Virus record (IMG/VR): IMGVR_UViG_3300015241_000132
Span: 1-22,417 of that record
DNA: 22,417 bases
Origin: a virus
Direction: 5' to 3' (one strand)
Positions within the stretch are counted from its first letter, which is position 1, and each line of letters begins with the position of its first letter. Below, in pieces: positions 12,540 to 19,694 of the stretch. The position numbers and the translations under genes were made by a program. The notes beneath the pieces are model-generated. The model saw only the letters and a program-made list of their open reading frames with translations. It had not been told where the DNA came from and ran no database searches.

Positions 12540-12805
12540 GGGTTGGAGCCTCCAAACCCCTTCAGGTCTTCGTGCCGCCATGTGCCGTCTTTCTCCGGCC
12601 AGAAACACGCAATCGGTTCGCCCAGCTCTTGCCAGCGCTTAACGAGCTTGACGTGCTTGCAGTCAAATCCGACCCAGCACGTGCAAGACTCATACGTCAC
12701 TGTATGAAGCGCCGTAGGGCGAACAGTCATGTTGAACTTAGCTACTTCACAACGATGCGGGCCAAGTCGTTTGACATAATATTCTTCACCCCACGCGCGG
12801 CTCAC
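12536..12805 (-). CDS. SWIM-type zinc-finger protein (89 aa)
   Basis: GTG 12805 overlaps the preceding stop (GTGA). The centre carries CTCWVGFDCKHVKLVKRW (about residues 41-58), which matches the SWIM zinc-finger pattern CxC-xn-CxH, with a charged helix after it. SWIM domains bind DNA or proteins and occur in plant transposase-derived factors, bacterial SNF2 proteins and phage proteins. Here it stands almost alone. An SNF2 helicase is encoded in the same phage (19267-20748), but a partnership is only a guess. Confidence 0.75.
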   Translation of the reverse strand: MSRAWGEEYYVKRLGPHRCEVAKFNMTVRPTALHTVTYESCTCWVGFDCKHVKLVKRWQELGEPIACFWPEKDGTWRHEDLKGFGGSNP

Positions 12806-13008
12806 AGCCTCACCTCAATGTGGTACGTGAGGAAAGTTACCCCGCGTCGCAGGGTCTGGGCAATGGGCACTCCCCAGCCCACTACTTCCAAATCATCTAG
12901 TAGTTCTTGGATTACTTCACCATTCTGGCTGCCAATAGTCAGCAGTACAGTGATGTCATGGGAAGGATCTGTTAGCTTAGATCCCCGCCTTGGGTCAATT
13001 CGTGCCAT
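12802..13008 (-). CDS. Small hypothetical protein (68 aa), first gene of leftward cluster
   Basis: ATG 13008 follows AGGTGG at close spacing; ATG 13020, four codons upstream, is the alternative. Sequence MARIDPRRGSKLTDPSHDIT, then VIQELLDDLEVVGWGVPIAQ and GVTFLTYHIEV, is a basic start followed by an alpha/beta body. No family recognised. A conserved promoter-like element (13078-13097) lies about 70 bases upstream and should drive this cluster. Confidence 0.65.
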   Translation of the reverse strand: MARIDPRRGSKLTDPSHDITVLLTIGSQNGEVIQELLDDLEVVGWGVPIAQTLRRGVTFLTYHIEVRL

Positions 13009-13077
13009 ATTCCACCTCATGCTACCTACCTAGCACCATGTTACCACACGGAGTAAGGAGGAACTATAGGTGGAACT

Positions 13078-13097
13078 TCACACCTTATTATAGGGGC
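13078..13097 (-). promoter_or_regulatory. Conserved promoter-like element, copy 2 (head of the small-gene cluster)
   Basis: Read leftward: GCCCCTATAATAAGGTGTGA, containing a perfect TATAAT. It equals the 4386-4407 element except for two inserted bases there. It overlaps the last codons and stop of the primase gene, yet lies at the head of the next leftward cluster. No consensus -35 is present. The repeat in two equivalent places supports a regulatory role. Confidence 0.45.
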
Positions 13098-15085
13098 GGC
13101 AGCGTGCTAGGGTCGTAGATATACCATCTCCCCACGGCCCCTGTATCTGGATGTCTTGAAGTCTTAGTCGGCTTTATGCATTTCATTTTCTGAAGAATAG
13201 CAGAAACTTCTCGAGTTAAATGAGGATTAGAAGCTTGATGCCCCATTTCTAGATGGGCAAGCACTTCAGTCATCTTAAAGAGGGTGGGACCGTTTTCCTT
13301 TCCTGGAGTTATTTTATCTGTTTGTTTTCTAGATAAGAATTCTTCAACCTTGTGTTCTAACAAATTAGGAATCACATATTCTTCTGCGTGTTCACTAGCT
13401 CCCTCTACTTCCCAGTATTTGCAGGTTCCTGATTGGTATATGGACCAAGCTTCGGCCCATAGTTGATCTCTTCCACCTTCCAGCCGTGCGAAGTCAAGAA
13501 GTCGATTAACTTCCACAATGGCGTATCGCCGATATCCAGTGGGATCGTGTTGCAGAAAATCATGCCTATTTCCACACCCGTATAACGTGAATCGTCGTGG
13601 AAAAACTTCAACTGACGCACCATACGGGGGTCTAAAGCTATCTTCATTTCTAGTCACCATCGCTTTAAGGTTAGACGACTCTTTACGATTGAATGAATCC
13701 AACTCATCAAATCCCACGCATAGGGCAGAATGTAGGAGCATATGAAGATCTTTATCATCGTGTTCCCCATATAGCGTGAGGTTTGCATCCTTGAATAAGA
13801 TAGATGGCATTGAGGTCTTGCCAGTTCTTTGAGGCCCAACAGTAATGAGCATCCAGTCTATTTTTGTTCCGGGTTTGTCCATTCGGGCACACGCCGATAT
13901 GAGCCACTTACTTCCGACTTCACGTATGAAGGCAGAGTCTCCCACTCCCCAAAAATCTTGAAGCCAAGTACCAAGTCTAGATTGACCGTCCCATTGTAGG
14001 CTTCGTACATATTCAAGGAATGGCGATCTGGCATTTCGCTTCCCCAAGGCTTGAATACACGTGAAGACCGTCCGATGAGTGACTTTGTCGAACCCGAGGT
14101 TATGTTGCAGATAGTTAGCGATGTCAACCTCGGTAAGATCAGGCTGAGCAGGGTTTTCGCCCACCATGATTTTATTGTTATCCTGATTTCGCCATATTCT
14201 TGGGAATGCACTGTGATTCTCCATTAGCTTCATTATGTTTGAAGTATGTTGATAAACAAGCGGCCTGTCTTTCGCATCAGTCTTAAATGCAAGACCATAT
14301 CGCTTGATAAGTGCAGCAGGGGATTGAACGAGATCTTTAGCTTCAATGGCTTGAAGTTCCACAAAACGCTCACGTGCAGATTCCCCCCATTGAACAATGA
14401 GGTCATCAATCTTGCCTGGAACCGAGAGGATTTTGACTTGGATACCCTCAAGTTCCAAGGCGCGAGCGAAGTTTCCATATGCGGTGGAAATGTCATATCT
14501 ATATACGTCGCCGTCTGGAACGATTGCGACCCTAGAGATATTTCTTTGAGCCAACAAGCGCCGTATCCAGGGATGGACAGTTCCAGATCCATCGGGATGC
14601 CGCCAAAGGAAACAGCCTCCAATCCCAAAGGCGGGGAGATTAAGATACTTGAGAATGGATACCGTCTTTTTCTCTCCTTCGGCACAAATCATCTCCTCAC
14701 CGTCGAGTAAGAGCGTTAGAGGATGTATATAGGGAACACTAGAAGGGAGGTCGAACTTTGCTAATTGTTCTTTGCTAGGCTGTGAATACCTTGCTTCCCG
14801 ACTGTATTCGGGCAACTTAAATCTAGTCCTGAACATGATCGGCATGTTCTGGGCGTCGACAATAGGATTCCCTGTTAGATCAAAATAGGGGATATTATAT
14901 CCAGCTTGAGCTCCTTCCTTCAGCGGAAGGATGCCTGGAGTGAATGCCCAGATATCTTTTTGTTCTAACCCAGATCTAGCTAAATCTTCTTCCAGAAACT
15001 TTTGATTTGTACTGTCGTCAACCCTAAAGAATTGTGTTTCGTGCAAGGCCGGGATTTTGAACGGCCGAAAGGAGAGTACCGACAT
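13088..15085 (-). CDS. Primase-helicase: TOPRIM-like (DUF3854-type) plus VirE-family P-loop ATPase
   Basis: A 665-residue protein from ATG 15085, which has AAGGGG four bases upstream; an upstream in-frame start at 15184 lies in a structured control region and is less likely. The N-terminal half has a TOPRIM-like core: MICAEGEKK (about residues 132-140) and VAIVPDGDVYRYD (about 186-198), the acidic pattern of DUF3854/primase-associated domains. The C-terminal half is a virulence-associated-E-type ATPase with Walker A GPQRTGKT (417-424), Walker B GFDELD (458-463) and an arginine-rich sensor region (YGCGNRHDFL, TGYRRYAIVEV). Such proteins prime and unwind DNA for phage replication. It is transcribed away from the polymerase operon, from a shared control region. 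Its stop overlaps the conserved element at 13078-13097. Confidence 0.85.
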   Translation of the reverse strand: MSVLSFRPFKIPALHETQFFRVDDSTNQKFLEEDLARSGLEQKDIWAFTPGILPLKEGAQAGYNIPYFDLTGNPIVDAQNMPIMFRTRFKLPEYSREARYSQPSKEQLAKFDLPSSVPYIHPLTLLLDGEEMICAEGEKKTVSILKYLNLPAFGIGGCFLWRHPDGSGTVHPWIRRLLAQRNISRVAIVPDGDVYRYDISTAYGNFARALELEGIQVKILSVPGKIDDLIVQWGESARERFVELQAIEAKDLVQSPAALIKRYGLAFKTDAKDRPLVYQHTSNIMKLMENHSAFPRIWRNQDNNKIMVGENPAQPDLTEVDIANYLQHNLGFDKVTHRTVFTCIQALGKRNARSPFLEYVRSLQWDGQSRLGTWLQDFWGVGDSAFIREVGSKWLISACARMDKPGTKIDWMLITVGPQRTGKTSMPSILFKDANLTLYGEHDDKDLHMLLHSALCVGFDELDSFNRKESSNLKAMVTRNEDSFRPPYGASVEVFPRRFTLYGCGNRHDFLQHDPTGYRRYAIVEVNRLLDFARLEGGRDQLWAEAWSIYQSGTCKYWEVEGASEHAEEYVIPNLLEHKVEEFLSRKQTDKITPGKENGPTLFKMTEVLAHLEMGHQASNPHLTREVSAILQKMKCIKPTKTSRHPDTGAVGRWYIYDPSTLPPL

Positions 15086-15093
15086 ACGACCCC

Positions 15094-15122
15094 TTGCAAT
15101 CCGCCTAACAGGCGGGTATGAT
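15094..15122 (+). promoter_or_regulatory. Rightward sigma70-type promoter with an operator in its spacer
   Basis: -35 TTGCAA (15094-15099), a 17-bp spacer, and -10 TATGAT (15117-15122). The spacer is filled by the palindrome CCGCCTAACAGGCGG (15101-15115), a 6-bp inverted repeat with a 3-bp centre. A repressor bound there would block polymerase and also sit ten bases or so before the leftward primase start. The expected start is near 15128. Confidence 0.6.
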
Positions 15123-15127
15123 TGACC

Positions 15128-15205
15128 GTGTCGGATGCACGACCCCCTTGGCACCGACACATTCAGCGCCGATAGGAAGCTCAATCCTGTCGGCGCTTTC
15201 CTTTT
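15128..15205 (+). promoter_or_regulatory. Attenuator-like leader with competing hairpins and terminator
   Basis: GTGTCGG (15128-15134) can pair with CCGACAC (15154-15160). A second strong hairpin has AGCGCCGA (15165-15172) paired with TCGGCGCT (15190-15197), extended by a T-G wobble and AGGA/TCCT, followed by TTTCCTTTT, which is a rho-independent terminator for rightward transcripts. CCGACA (15154-15159) can instead pair with TGTCGG (15188-15193) in the terminator arm, giving an antiterminator. A 28-codon ORF (15135-15221) overlaps the terminator. Confidence 0.5.
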
Positions 15206-15313
15206 GGGGGTAAGCGGGTAGTATGCGCCACGTTATGCTCGTCGTAAATCGCCTGTGGTATCAGAAAGGGTCTAGCAGTAAAATAGTGGGTATGGTGGTG
15301 ATAGGGAAGAGTC

Positions 15314-15523
15314 ATGAGCACGAAAAAAGAAAAGATCCAGATGTGGGTCGCGTGCATCCTCACGGCCGGCGAATGGGCGATCGCCATAGTTGTTCTTGTG
15401 CAACGTGGTGACTTGGTCATGATCTATTTGGCTGTGACTTACCTCATTCGTGAGACGAGCGGTGGAAAGCACTATCACGAAATTGTCGCTGCTGCTATTC
15501 ATCGGCTCATAGTCAAAGTCTAA
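15314..15523 (+). CDS. Small membrane protein (69 aa)
   Basis: ATG 15314 has GGGAAGA shortly upstream. Hydrophobic segments at about residues 11-29 (WVACILTAGEWAIAIVVLV) and 34-46 (LVMIYLAVTYLI) predict two membrane passes, after a basic start (MSTKKEKIQ). A basic amphipathic tail follows (HYHEIVAAAIHRLIVKV). The role is unknown. It is first in the rightward replication operon, just after the attenuator-like leader. A hairpin follows at 15532-15560. Confidence 0.65.
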   Translation: MSTKKEKIQMWVACILTAGEWAIAIVVLVQRGDLVMIYLAVTYLIRETSGGKHYHEIVAAAIHRLIVKV

Positions 15524-15531
15524 GAGTAAAA

Positions 15532-15560
15532 AGCACTAGCCTCGGCATGGGGCTAGTGCT
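15532..15560 (-). terminator. 10-bp hairpin with T-run on the minus strand
   Basis: AGCACTAGCC (15532-15541) pairs with GGCTAGTGCT (15551-15560) around a nine-base loop. Read leftward, it is followed by TTTTTAC. Read rightward, no T-run follows. It may block antisense transcription entering from the right, or act as an mRNA stabiliser in the rightward transcript. Confidence 0.6.
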
Positions 15561-15581
15561 ATCCTACTCCTATTGTTGCGG

Positions 15582-15631
15582 GCGTCACGATCAGCTTCGA
15601 TTGATCAGCAAAGCCACGACCCGAGTGACGC
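15582..15631 (+). ncRNA. Possible structured RNA leader upstream of the ssDNA-binding gene
   Basis: Outer arms GCGTCAC (15582-15588) and GTGACGC (15625-15631) pair perfectly. Directly inside, GATCA (15589-15593) pairs with TGATC (15602-15606), leaving an 18-base unpaired stretch on one side. Too short for a tRNA. It may be a leader element for the gene at 15723; no known riboswitch is recognised. Confidence 0.3.
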
Positions 15632-15722
15632 AGGGAACTGGACTCAAGCGGTCACGAGAATAAGTGCTAGGGCGAGCAAGCAGACCGTAGCCCTCATTTC
15701 TAACTACTACGAGCGGTGATTT

Positions 15723-16451
15723 ATGAGCGAAAACATGCCAGTCCGGTGGGATGAGAAGCTTGCTGAATCTGCAAAGGAAGTCGCCGCATTAGAGCGACCA
15801 GCACTCAGTCAGATAAGTCTTCGTGCAGGACAGATGACGTATATGAAGCAAGCTGTTCCTGGGAACAAGCTAACTGTCGTTGTTCTGGCAAGCTGCTTTG
15901 AAAACAAATTATTCAAGGGCAAGTTTGATCCCAATAAGTACGAGGCACCTTCATGCTACGCCTTGAGCCTTACTGGGGAAAACATGGCTCCTCACGAAGA
16001 CGCAAAGGACAAGGAAAGTGAAGTATGCGAGACGTGTGAACAGAACAAGTGGGGATCTGCTGGGGGAGGGTCCAAGGGCAAGGCGTGCAAGCAAGTTCGT
16101 CGCCTCGCACTCATCCCAGCAGGAGCTCTCCAAGACGGAAATGTCGCTTCTGCTGAGCTGGCTGTTATGTCCATCCCTGTTACATCAGCACGGAACTGGG
16201 CCAATTACGTCAACGCCATTGCCGCTGAGCATCAGCGACCCCCTTGGGGAATGCTTACAGAGATCCGTACAGAGCCCGACGCCAAGACTCAATTCCAAGT
16301 GAAATTTGAAGCGAAGGGCATGGTAGCAGAGGACTATCTACCTCAAATCTATAAGCGTGTCGCCCCAGCAGCCCAAACCCTCCTAACTCCATACGACGAC
16401 AGTGGTGTTGTCGCACAGGCTCCGGATCCTCTGCCAAATCGGAAATACTAA
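15723..16451 (+). CDS. Probable phage single-stranded DNA-binding protein (242 aa)
   Basis: Starts at ATG 15723 (an in-frame ATG follows at 15735; the ribosome site is weak for both). The body has beta-rich segments (NKLTVVVLASCFENKLFKGK, SCYALSLTGEN) around a probable zinc site: C102-x2-C105 (VCETCEQNKWGS), then C122 after a Gly/Ser/Lys loop (GGGSKGKACKQVRRL). The C-terminal tail is flexible (YDDSGVVAQAPDPLPNRKY). Proteins of this type commonly sit directly before a phage PolA and are proposed to coat ssDNA at the fork. That role is inferred from position and pattern, since no OB-fold signature can be proven by eye. The stop overlaps the polymerase start (TAATG). Confidence 0.6.
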   Translation: MSENMPVRWDEKLAESAKEVAALERPALSQISLRAGQMTYMKQAVPGNKLTVVVLASCFENKLFKGKFDPNKYEAPSCYALSLTGENMAPHEDAKDKESEVCETCEQNKWGSAGGGSKGKACKQVRRLALIPAGALQDGNVASAELAVMSIPVTSARNWANYVNAIAAEHQRPPWGMLTEIRTEPDAKTQFQVKFEAKGMVAEDYLPQIYKRVAPAAQTLLTPYDDSGVVAQAPDPLPNRKY

Positions 16452-18331
16452 TGGACATCATAGTTGTAGACTATGAAACAGAAGCCATTGTAGGAAATCC
16501 AGTTGTTAATCCGCCGAAGGCGGTAGGAGTCGCAGTCTGGGCTCCAGGAGAAGAGCCAGCTTATCTAGCTTGGGGGCATCCAAGTGAAAACAACTGCTAT
16601 TTCGGCGACGCCCACAAATACCTTACTCGGATTGTGGAGAGTGGACTACCTCTGTTATTTCATAATGCTGCGTTTGACATCAGCGTCAACAATAATACCT
16701 TCTGTAACGCTCAAATCTCTTGGTTAAATGAAGGATGGAAGCGCATCCATGACACGATGTTCTTACTTTTTCTTGCTGATCCTTACAGCCCCACTCTGTC
16801 TCTCAAGCCCAGCGCTGATCGTTATCTTGGCCTCGCAGCCGATGAGCAAACAGCGCTCTATGACTGGATTCTTACCAATGTTTCTGAAGCTACTCGTAAA
16901 ACCGCCGGAGCTTACATTTGTAGAGCACCTGGCGATTTGGTCGGCCGCTATGCAGTTGGTGACGTGGTTCGTACTCGCGGGTTGTTTGATCTACTTCACG
17001 CTAAGATAGTTGAGGAGGGGATGGAAAATGCTTACGATCGTGAGCGTCGTTTACTCCCTATCCTTATGCGCGGGACTCAGCACGGTATCCGTATCGATCG
17101 TGACACTTTGGAAAGACATGAGTCGCAGTACACTGAAGCCGTCCGAAGTGCAGATATACGTCTTGCTGATCTTCTTGGGTGCCCTGTTGATCATCTCGAA
17201 CATGACGAGTCTCTTGCAAACGCCTTGGAAGTGTCAGGAGCCGTAAAAGAATGGATTCTTACTCCTAAGTCTGGTAAGAGGTCGATGGCGAAAGGCAACT
17301 TGAACATCGTCATCCCAGAAATAAAAACTCTGATGGAGTATAGAAGTGGCGTTTCTACATGTTTGCAGACCTTTATGCGTCCGTGGCTCAAGTTTAGTGC
17401 ATCTGATGGACGCGTGCATCCCGGATGGAATCAAGTTCGAACACGAGGGGAGAATGGTGGAGCCGATTCTGGAACACGAACTGGGCGTTTGTCTAGCTCA
17501 GGTCCAAATTTCCAAAACGTGCCGACGGAATTTGTTGATTCGTTGGGCCAACCTCTCCCTGTTCCAGAAGGTCTGCTGCCTTTCCCACTTATGCGACGCT
17601 ATTGCCTCCCAGAACTCGGGCATGTTTGGCTCAAACGTGACTTTAGCTCGCAAGAAATTCGCATTCTTGCTCACTTTGAGGACGGGGGCTTATGTGAGGC
17701 ATATAGAGCTAACCCATCACTAGATCCTCACCAGATGGCAGCAGACCTCATACTCAACCTCATTGGAATTAAGTATGCCAGAAAAGACGTTAAAATCACA
17801 GGATTCAGCATCATCTACGGAACCGGAGCTAACGGACTATCTATACAGCTTGGAACTTCAAGAGAGGATGCTTTTGTTATCAAAGAAGCCTATCTTAATG
17901 CTATGCCCGGAGTGCGGGCCGTCATGCAAGACGTTCAACGTAGAGGCAAGACTGGGCAACCAATCCGTACGTGGGGCGGACGGCTCTATTACGTTGAGGC
18001 TCCTAAAGAGATTGACGGACAACTACGAGATTTCGCTTATAAGCTGCTCAACTATCTCATCCAAGGAAGCGCGGCTGACCAAACTAAAGAATCCCTTAAC
18101 GATTGGAGTGAGACTCGCGGATGGGATCATGTCTTTCTTGCTACCGTTCACGACGAAATCAACATCAGCGCCCCTAAAGAAGACTGGATTGCCGCCATGG
18201 AAAGACTTACGATAGCTATGAATGCTGAGAGATTTGATGTTCCCATGCTCAGTGAAGGTTACATAGGTGAAAACTGGCAAGACATAGACAAGGAAGAAAA
18301 TTATGTTGCGAATCAAAGTGTTGCAGCCTGA
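16451..18331 (+). CDS. Family-A DNA polymerase with 3'-5' exonuclease
   Basis: 626 residues, replicating phage DNA. Proofreading domain: Exo I VVDYETE (D7, E9), Exo II LLFHNAAFD (N72, D76), Exo III YAVGD (Y167, D171). Polymerase domain: TGRLSSSGPNFQNVP (about 344-358); motif A KRDFSSQEIRILAHF (D397); motif B with R444, K448, F452, Y456 (RKDVKITGFSIIYG), which align one-for-one with E. coli Pol I R754, K758, F762, Y766; motif C TVHDE (H567-E569). All catalytic residues are present. There is no 5'-3' exonuclease domain, as is usual in phages. Translation is coupled to the upstream probable SSB (TAATG). The equivalent of Pol I residue 762 is Phe, a choice reported in viral ecology to go with mostly lytic phages. 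Confidence 0.97.
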   Translation: MDIIVVDYETEAIVGNPVVNPPKAVGVAVWAPGEEPAYLAWGHPSENNCYFGDAHKYLTRIVESGLPLLFHNAAFDISVNNNTFCNAQISWLNEGWKRIHDTMFLLFLADPYSPTLSLKPSADRYLGLAADEQTALYDWILTNVSEATRKTAGAYICRAPGDLVGRYAVGDVVRTRGLFDLLHAKIVEEGMENAYDRERRLLPILMRGTQHGIRIDRDTLERHESQYTEAVRSADIRLADLLGCPVDHLEHDESLANALEVSGAVKEWILTPKSGKRSMAKGNLNIVIPEIKTLMEYRSGVSTCLQTFMRPWLKFSASDGRVHPGWNQVRTRGENGGADSGTRTGRLSSSGPNFQNVPTEFVDSLGQPLPVPEGLLPFPLMRRYCLPELGHVWLKRDFSSQEIRILAHFEDGGLCEAYRANPSLDPHQMAADLILNLIGIKYARKDVKITGFSIIYGTGANGLSIQLGTSREDAFVIKEAYLNAMPGVRAVMQDVQRRGKTGQPIRTWGGRLYYVEAPKEIDGQLRDFAYKLLNYLIQGSAADQTKESLNDWSETRGWDHVFLATVHDEINISAPKEDWIAAMERLTIAMNAERFDVPMLSEGYIGENWQDIDKEENYVANQSVAA

Positions 18332-18485
18332 AGAATGTGCGCCTGGAGGATACTATCTTGTCGTTGCTCTAACGAGGTCTCCGGAAGAAATAGAAGAACG
18401 AAAAAGACACGATAAGCCGGGGGTTCTTCAGAGCAACGCCAACGGAGAATGGGAGGATATTCCAATTGTCATGGTCTTTGAGTAG
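18303..18485 (+). CDS. Small hypothetical protein (60 aa)
   Basis: ATG 18303 with AAGGAAG upstream, overlapping the last 29 bases of the polymerase gene in another frame. Sequence MLRIKVLQPEECAPGGYYLV, then SPEEIEERKRHDKPGVLQSN, ends in a beta strand (DIPIVMVFE). No family is recognised. Its last 20 bases overlap the following nuclease. Confidence 0.6.
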   Translation: MLRIKVLQPEECAPGGYYLVVALTRSPEEIEERKRHDKPGVLQSNANGEWEDIPIVMVFE

Positions 18486-19098
18486 TCTAGGAACTTGGGA
18501 GCAGTGCGGCCTCAAGTACAAACTGAAGTACGTAGACAAGATATCGGACAGGCCGAGCGAAGCGGCTGCCCGAGGCACGGACAATCATGCCCTTATAGAA
18601 GCTTATTTGAAGGGCGAAGTCGCCATTTTGCCCTCAGTCCTGAGTTTTTATCAATCTTTTCTCTCTGGCTTGAAGTTATATCCGGTCTTTCCAGAGCATC
18701 GTATTGCCCTAGACAAGAATTGGAGTCTAGTGGATTGGAAAGACGGATGGTTCCGATGTGTTCTGGACTTAAAGCTTATAGACGGAACTGGAGCGGTAGT
18801 ATACGACTGGAAAACAGGGAAGATGTATGACGACCATTACGATCAAAAAGAGCTCTACGCTCTTGCCGTACTCAGTGAAAATCCGGAAATCACACGTGTC
18901 AGATCCGTCCATGTGTATCTTGATCTTAACAAACACACCGAACGAACGTATGAACGATCTGATCTTATCAGTCGTCGTCAAGGATGGGAAAATCGTGTCA
19001 GCAAAATGGAGGCCGATAAAGAATATATTCCCAACCCTTCTTGGAAGTGTCGCTTCTGCTCGTTCAGTAAATTCAAAGGCGGCCCTTGCCAGTTTTAA
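18466..19098 (+). CDS. PD-(D/E)XK nuclease, RecB/Cas4-like
   Basis: A 210-residue protein from TTG 18466, with GGGAGG about ten bases upstream. Hallmarks: the N-terminal WSLSSLGTWEQCGLKYKLKY segment, RGTDNHALIE (H41), acidic D101 (VLDLKL), the catalytic D114-x-K116 (VVYDWKTGK) and the QxxxY motif (Q127, Y131). Cysteines C14, C195, C198 and C208 (WKCRFCSF...GGPCQF) are laid out like the four ligands of the Cas4/AddB/Dna2 iron-sulfur cluster. It probably trims DNA ends during replication or recombination. There is no CRISPR array or other cas gene here, so the Cas4 likeness is one of fold. Start-codon choice is fairly secure because the family sequence begins almost at once. Confidence 0.85.
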   Translation: MSWSLSSLGTWEQCGLKYKLKYVDKISDRPSEAAARGTDNHALIEAYLKGEVAILPSVLSFYQSFLSGLKLYPVFPEHRIALDKNWSLVDWKDGWFRCVLDLKLIDGTGAVVYDWKTGKMYDDHYDQKELYALAVLSENPEITRVRSVHVYLDLNKHTERTYERSDLISRRQGWENRVSKMEADKEYIPNPSWKCRFCSFSKFKGGPCQF

Positions 19099-19106
19099 GG
19101 AAAAAT

Positions 19107-19694
19107 ATGTCAATTCTAGAACGGGAAATAGAAGGAAAAGTCGTAACATGGGCACGGAAGCACGGCTTTTTGACGACGAAGGTTAAGTTCGTTGAAGTTG
19201 GCTATCCAGATCGTCTGTTTATTTCTCCTTTCGGCCACACTATATTCATAGAATTCAAGGTGCTCGGTGGAAAACCAGATCGTATCCAAGCCCACAGAAT
19301 TAGTGAGCTCCGAACCAGACACATCCCAGCTTTCTGCTGTGACACAGAACTCGACGCCCTCAATATCCTCAAAGCAGCTTTGGAACCCCCATCCTTACCA
19401 GGAGAGAGCGATCCGGCTGATGTTGTCCCAATCCGCAGTGGGCCTCTTTCTAGACCCCGGCCTAGGGAAATCCTCCGTGGTACTAGCTTCGTTAAAACTA
19501 CTCCTAGCGAAGGGATTAGTCCACCGGGCATTGATCGTAGCCCCGTTAAGAGTGATGATGAAGACTTGGCCGGACGAGATCAGCAAGTGGGAGGATTTTC
19601 AACACCTAACGTGGACGATCTTACACGGCGGGAAGAAATCGTTAGCGGTTCAGGAGAAGGTGGACATACACCTGATAAATCCGGAGGGGATTGA
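19107..19694 (+). CDS. VRR-NUC domain nuclease with overprinted C-terminal tail
   Basis: ATG 19107 with AAGGA upstream. The first ~90 residues are a VRR-NUC domain: MSILEREIEGKVVTWARKHG, then GYPDRLFIS (D35), FIEFK (E49, K51) and Q61, with a C-terminal HIPAFCCDTELDALNIL. This domain acts as a structure-specific or end-processing nuclease. The reading frame then continues another ~105 codons, low-complexity and Pro/Ser/Asp-rich, while the SNF2 helicase is already encoded in the +1 frame over 19267-19694. Stand-alone phage VRR-NUC proteins are usually about 90-130 residues, so the tail may be non-functional overprinting, or a small sequence error may have removed a normal stop. Confidence 0.8.
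   Translation: MSILEREIEGKVVTWARKHGFLTTKVKFVEVGYPDRLFISPFGHTIFIEFKVLGGKPDRIQAHRISELRTRHIPAFCCDTELDALNILKAALEPPSLPGESDPADVVPIRSGPLSRPRPREILRGTSFVKTTPSEGISPPGIDRSPVKSDDEDLAGRDQQVGGFSTPNVDDLTRREEIVSGSGEGGHTPDKSGGD

Noticed and set aside
12313-12555. Leftward 80-codon frame overlapping the 12359 gene start
   Set aside because: It overlaps both neighbours, has low-complexity Arg/Gly/Ala composition, and the competing 35-codon frame has an ATGA junction.
15223-15411. Rightward 62-codon frame overlapping the small membrane protein
   Set aside because: It lacks a good ribosome site, and the overlapping frame from 15314 encodes a plausible membrane protein.
17346-18215. Two long rightward frames inside the polymerase gene (125 and 150 codons)
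   Set aside because: The polymerase frame carries all catalytic motifs over this stretch. The others are shadows.
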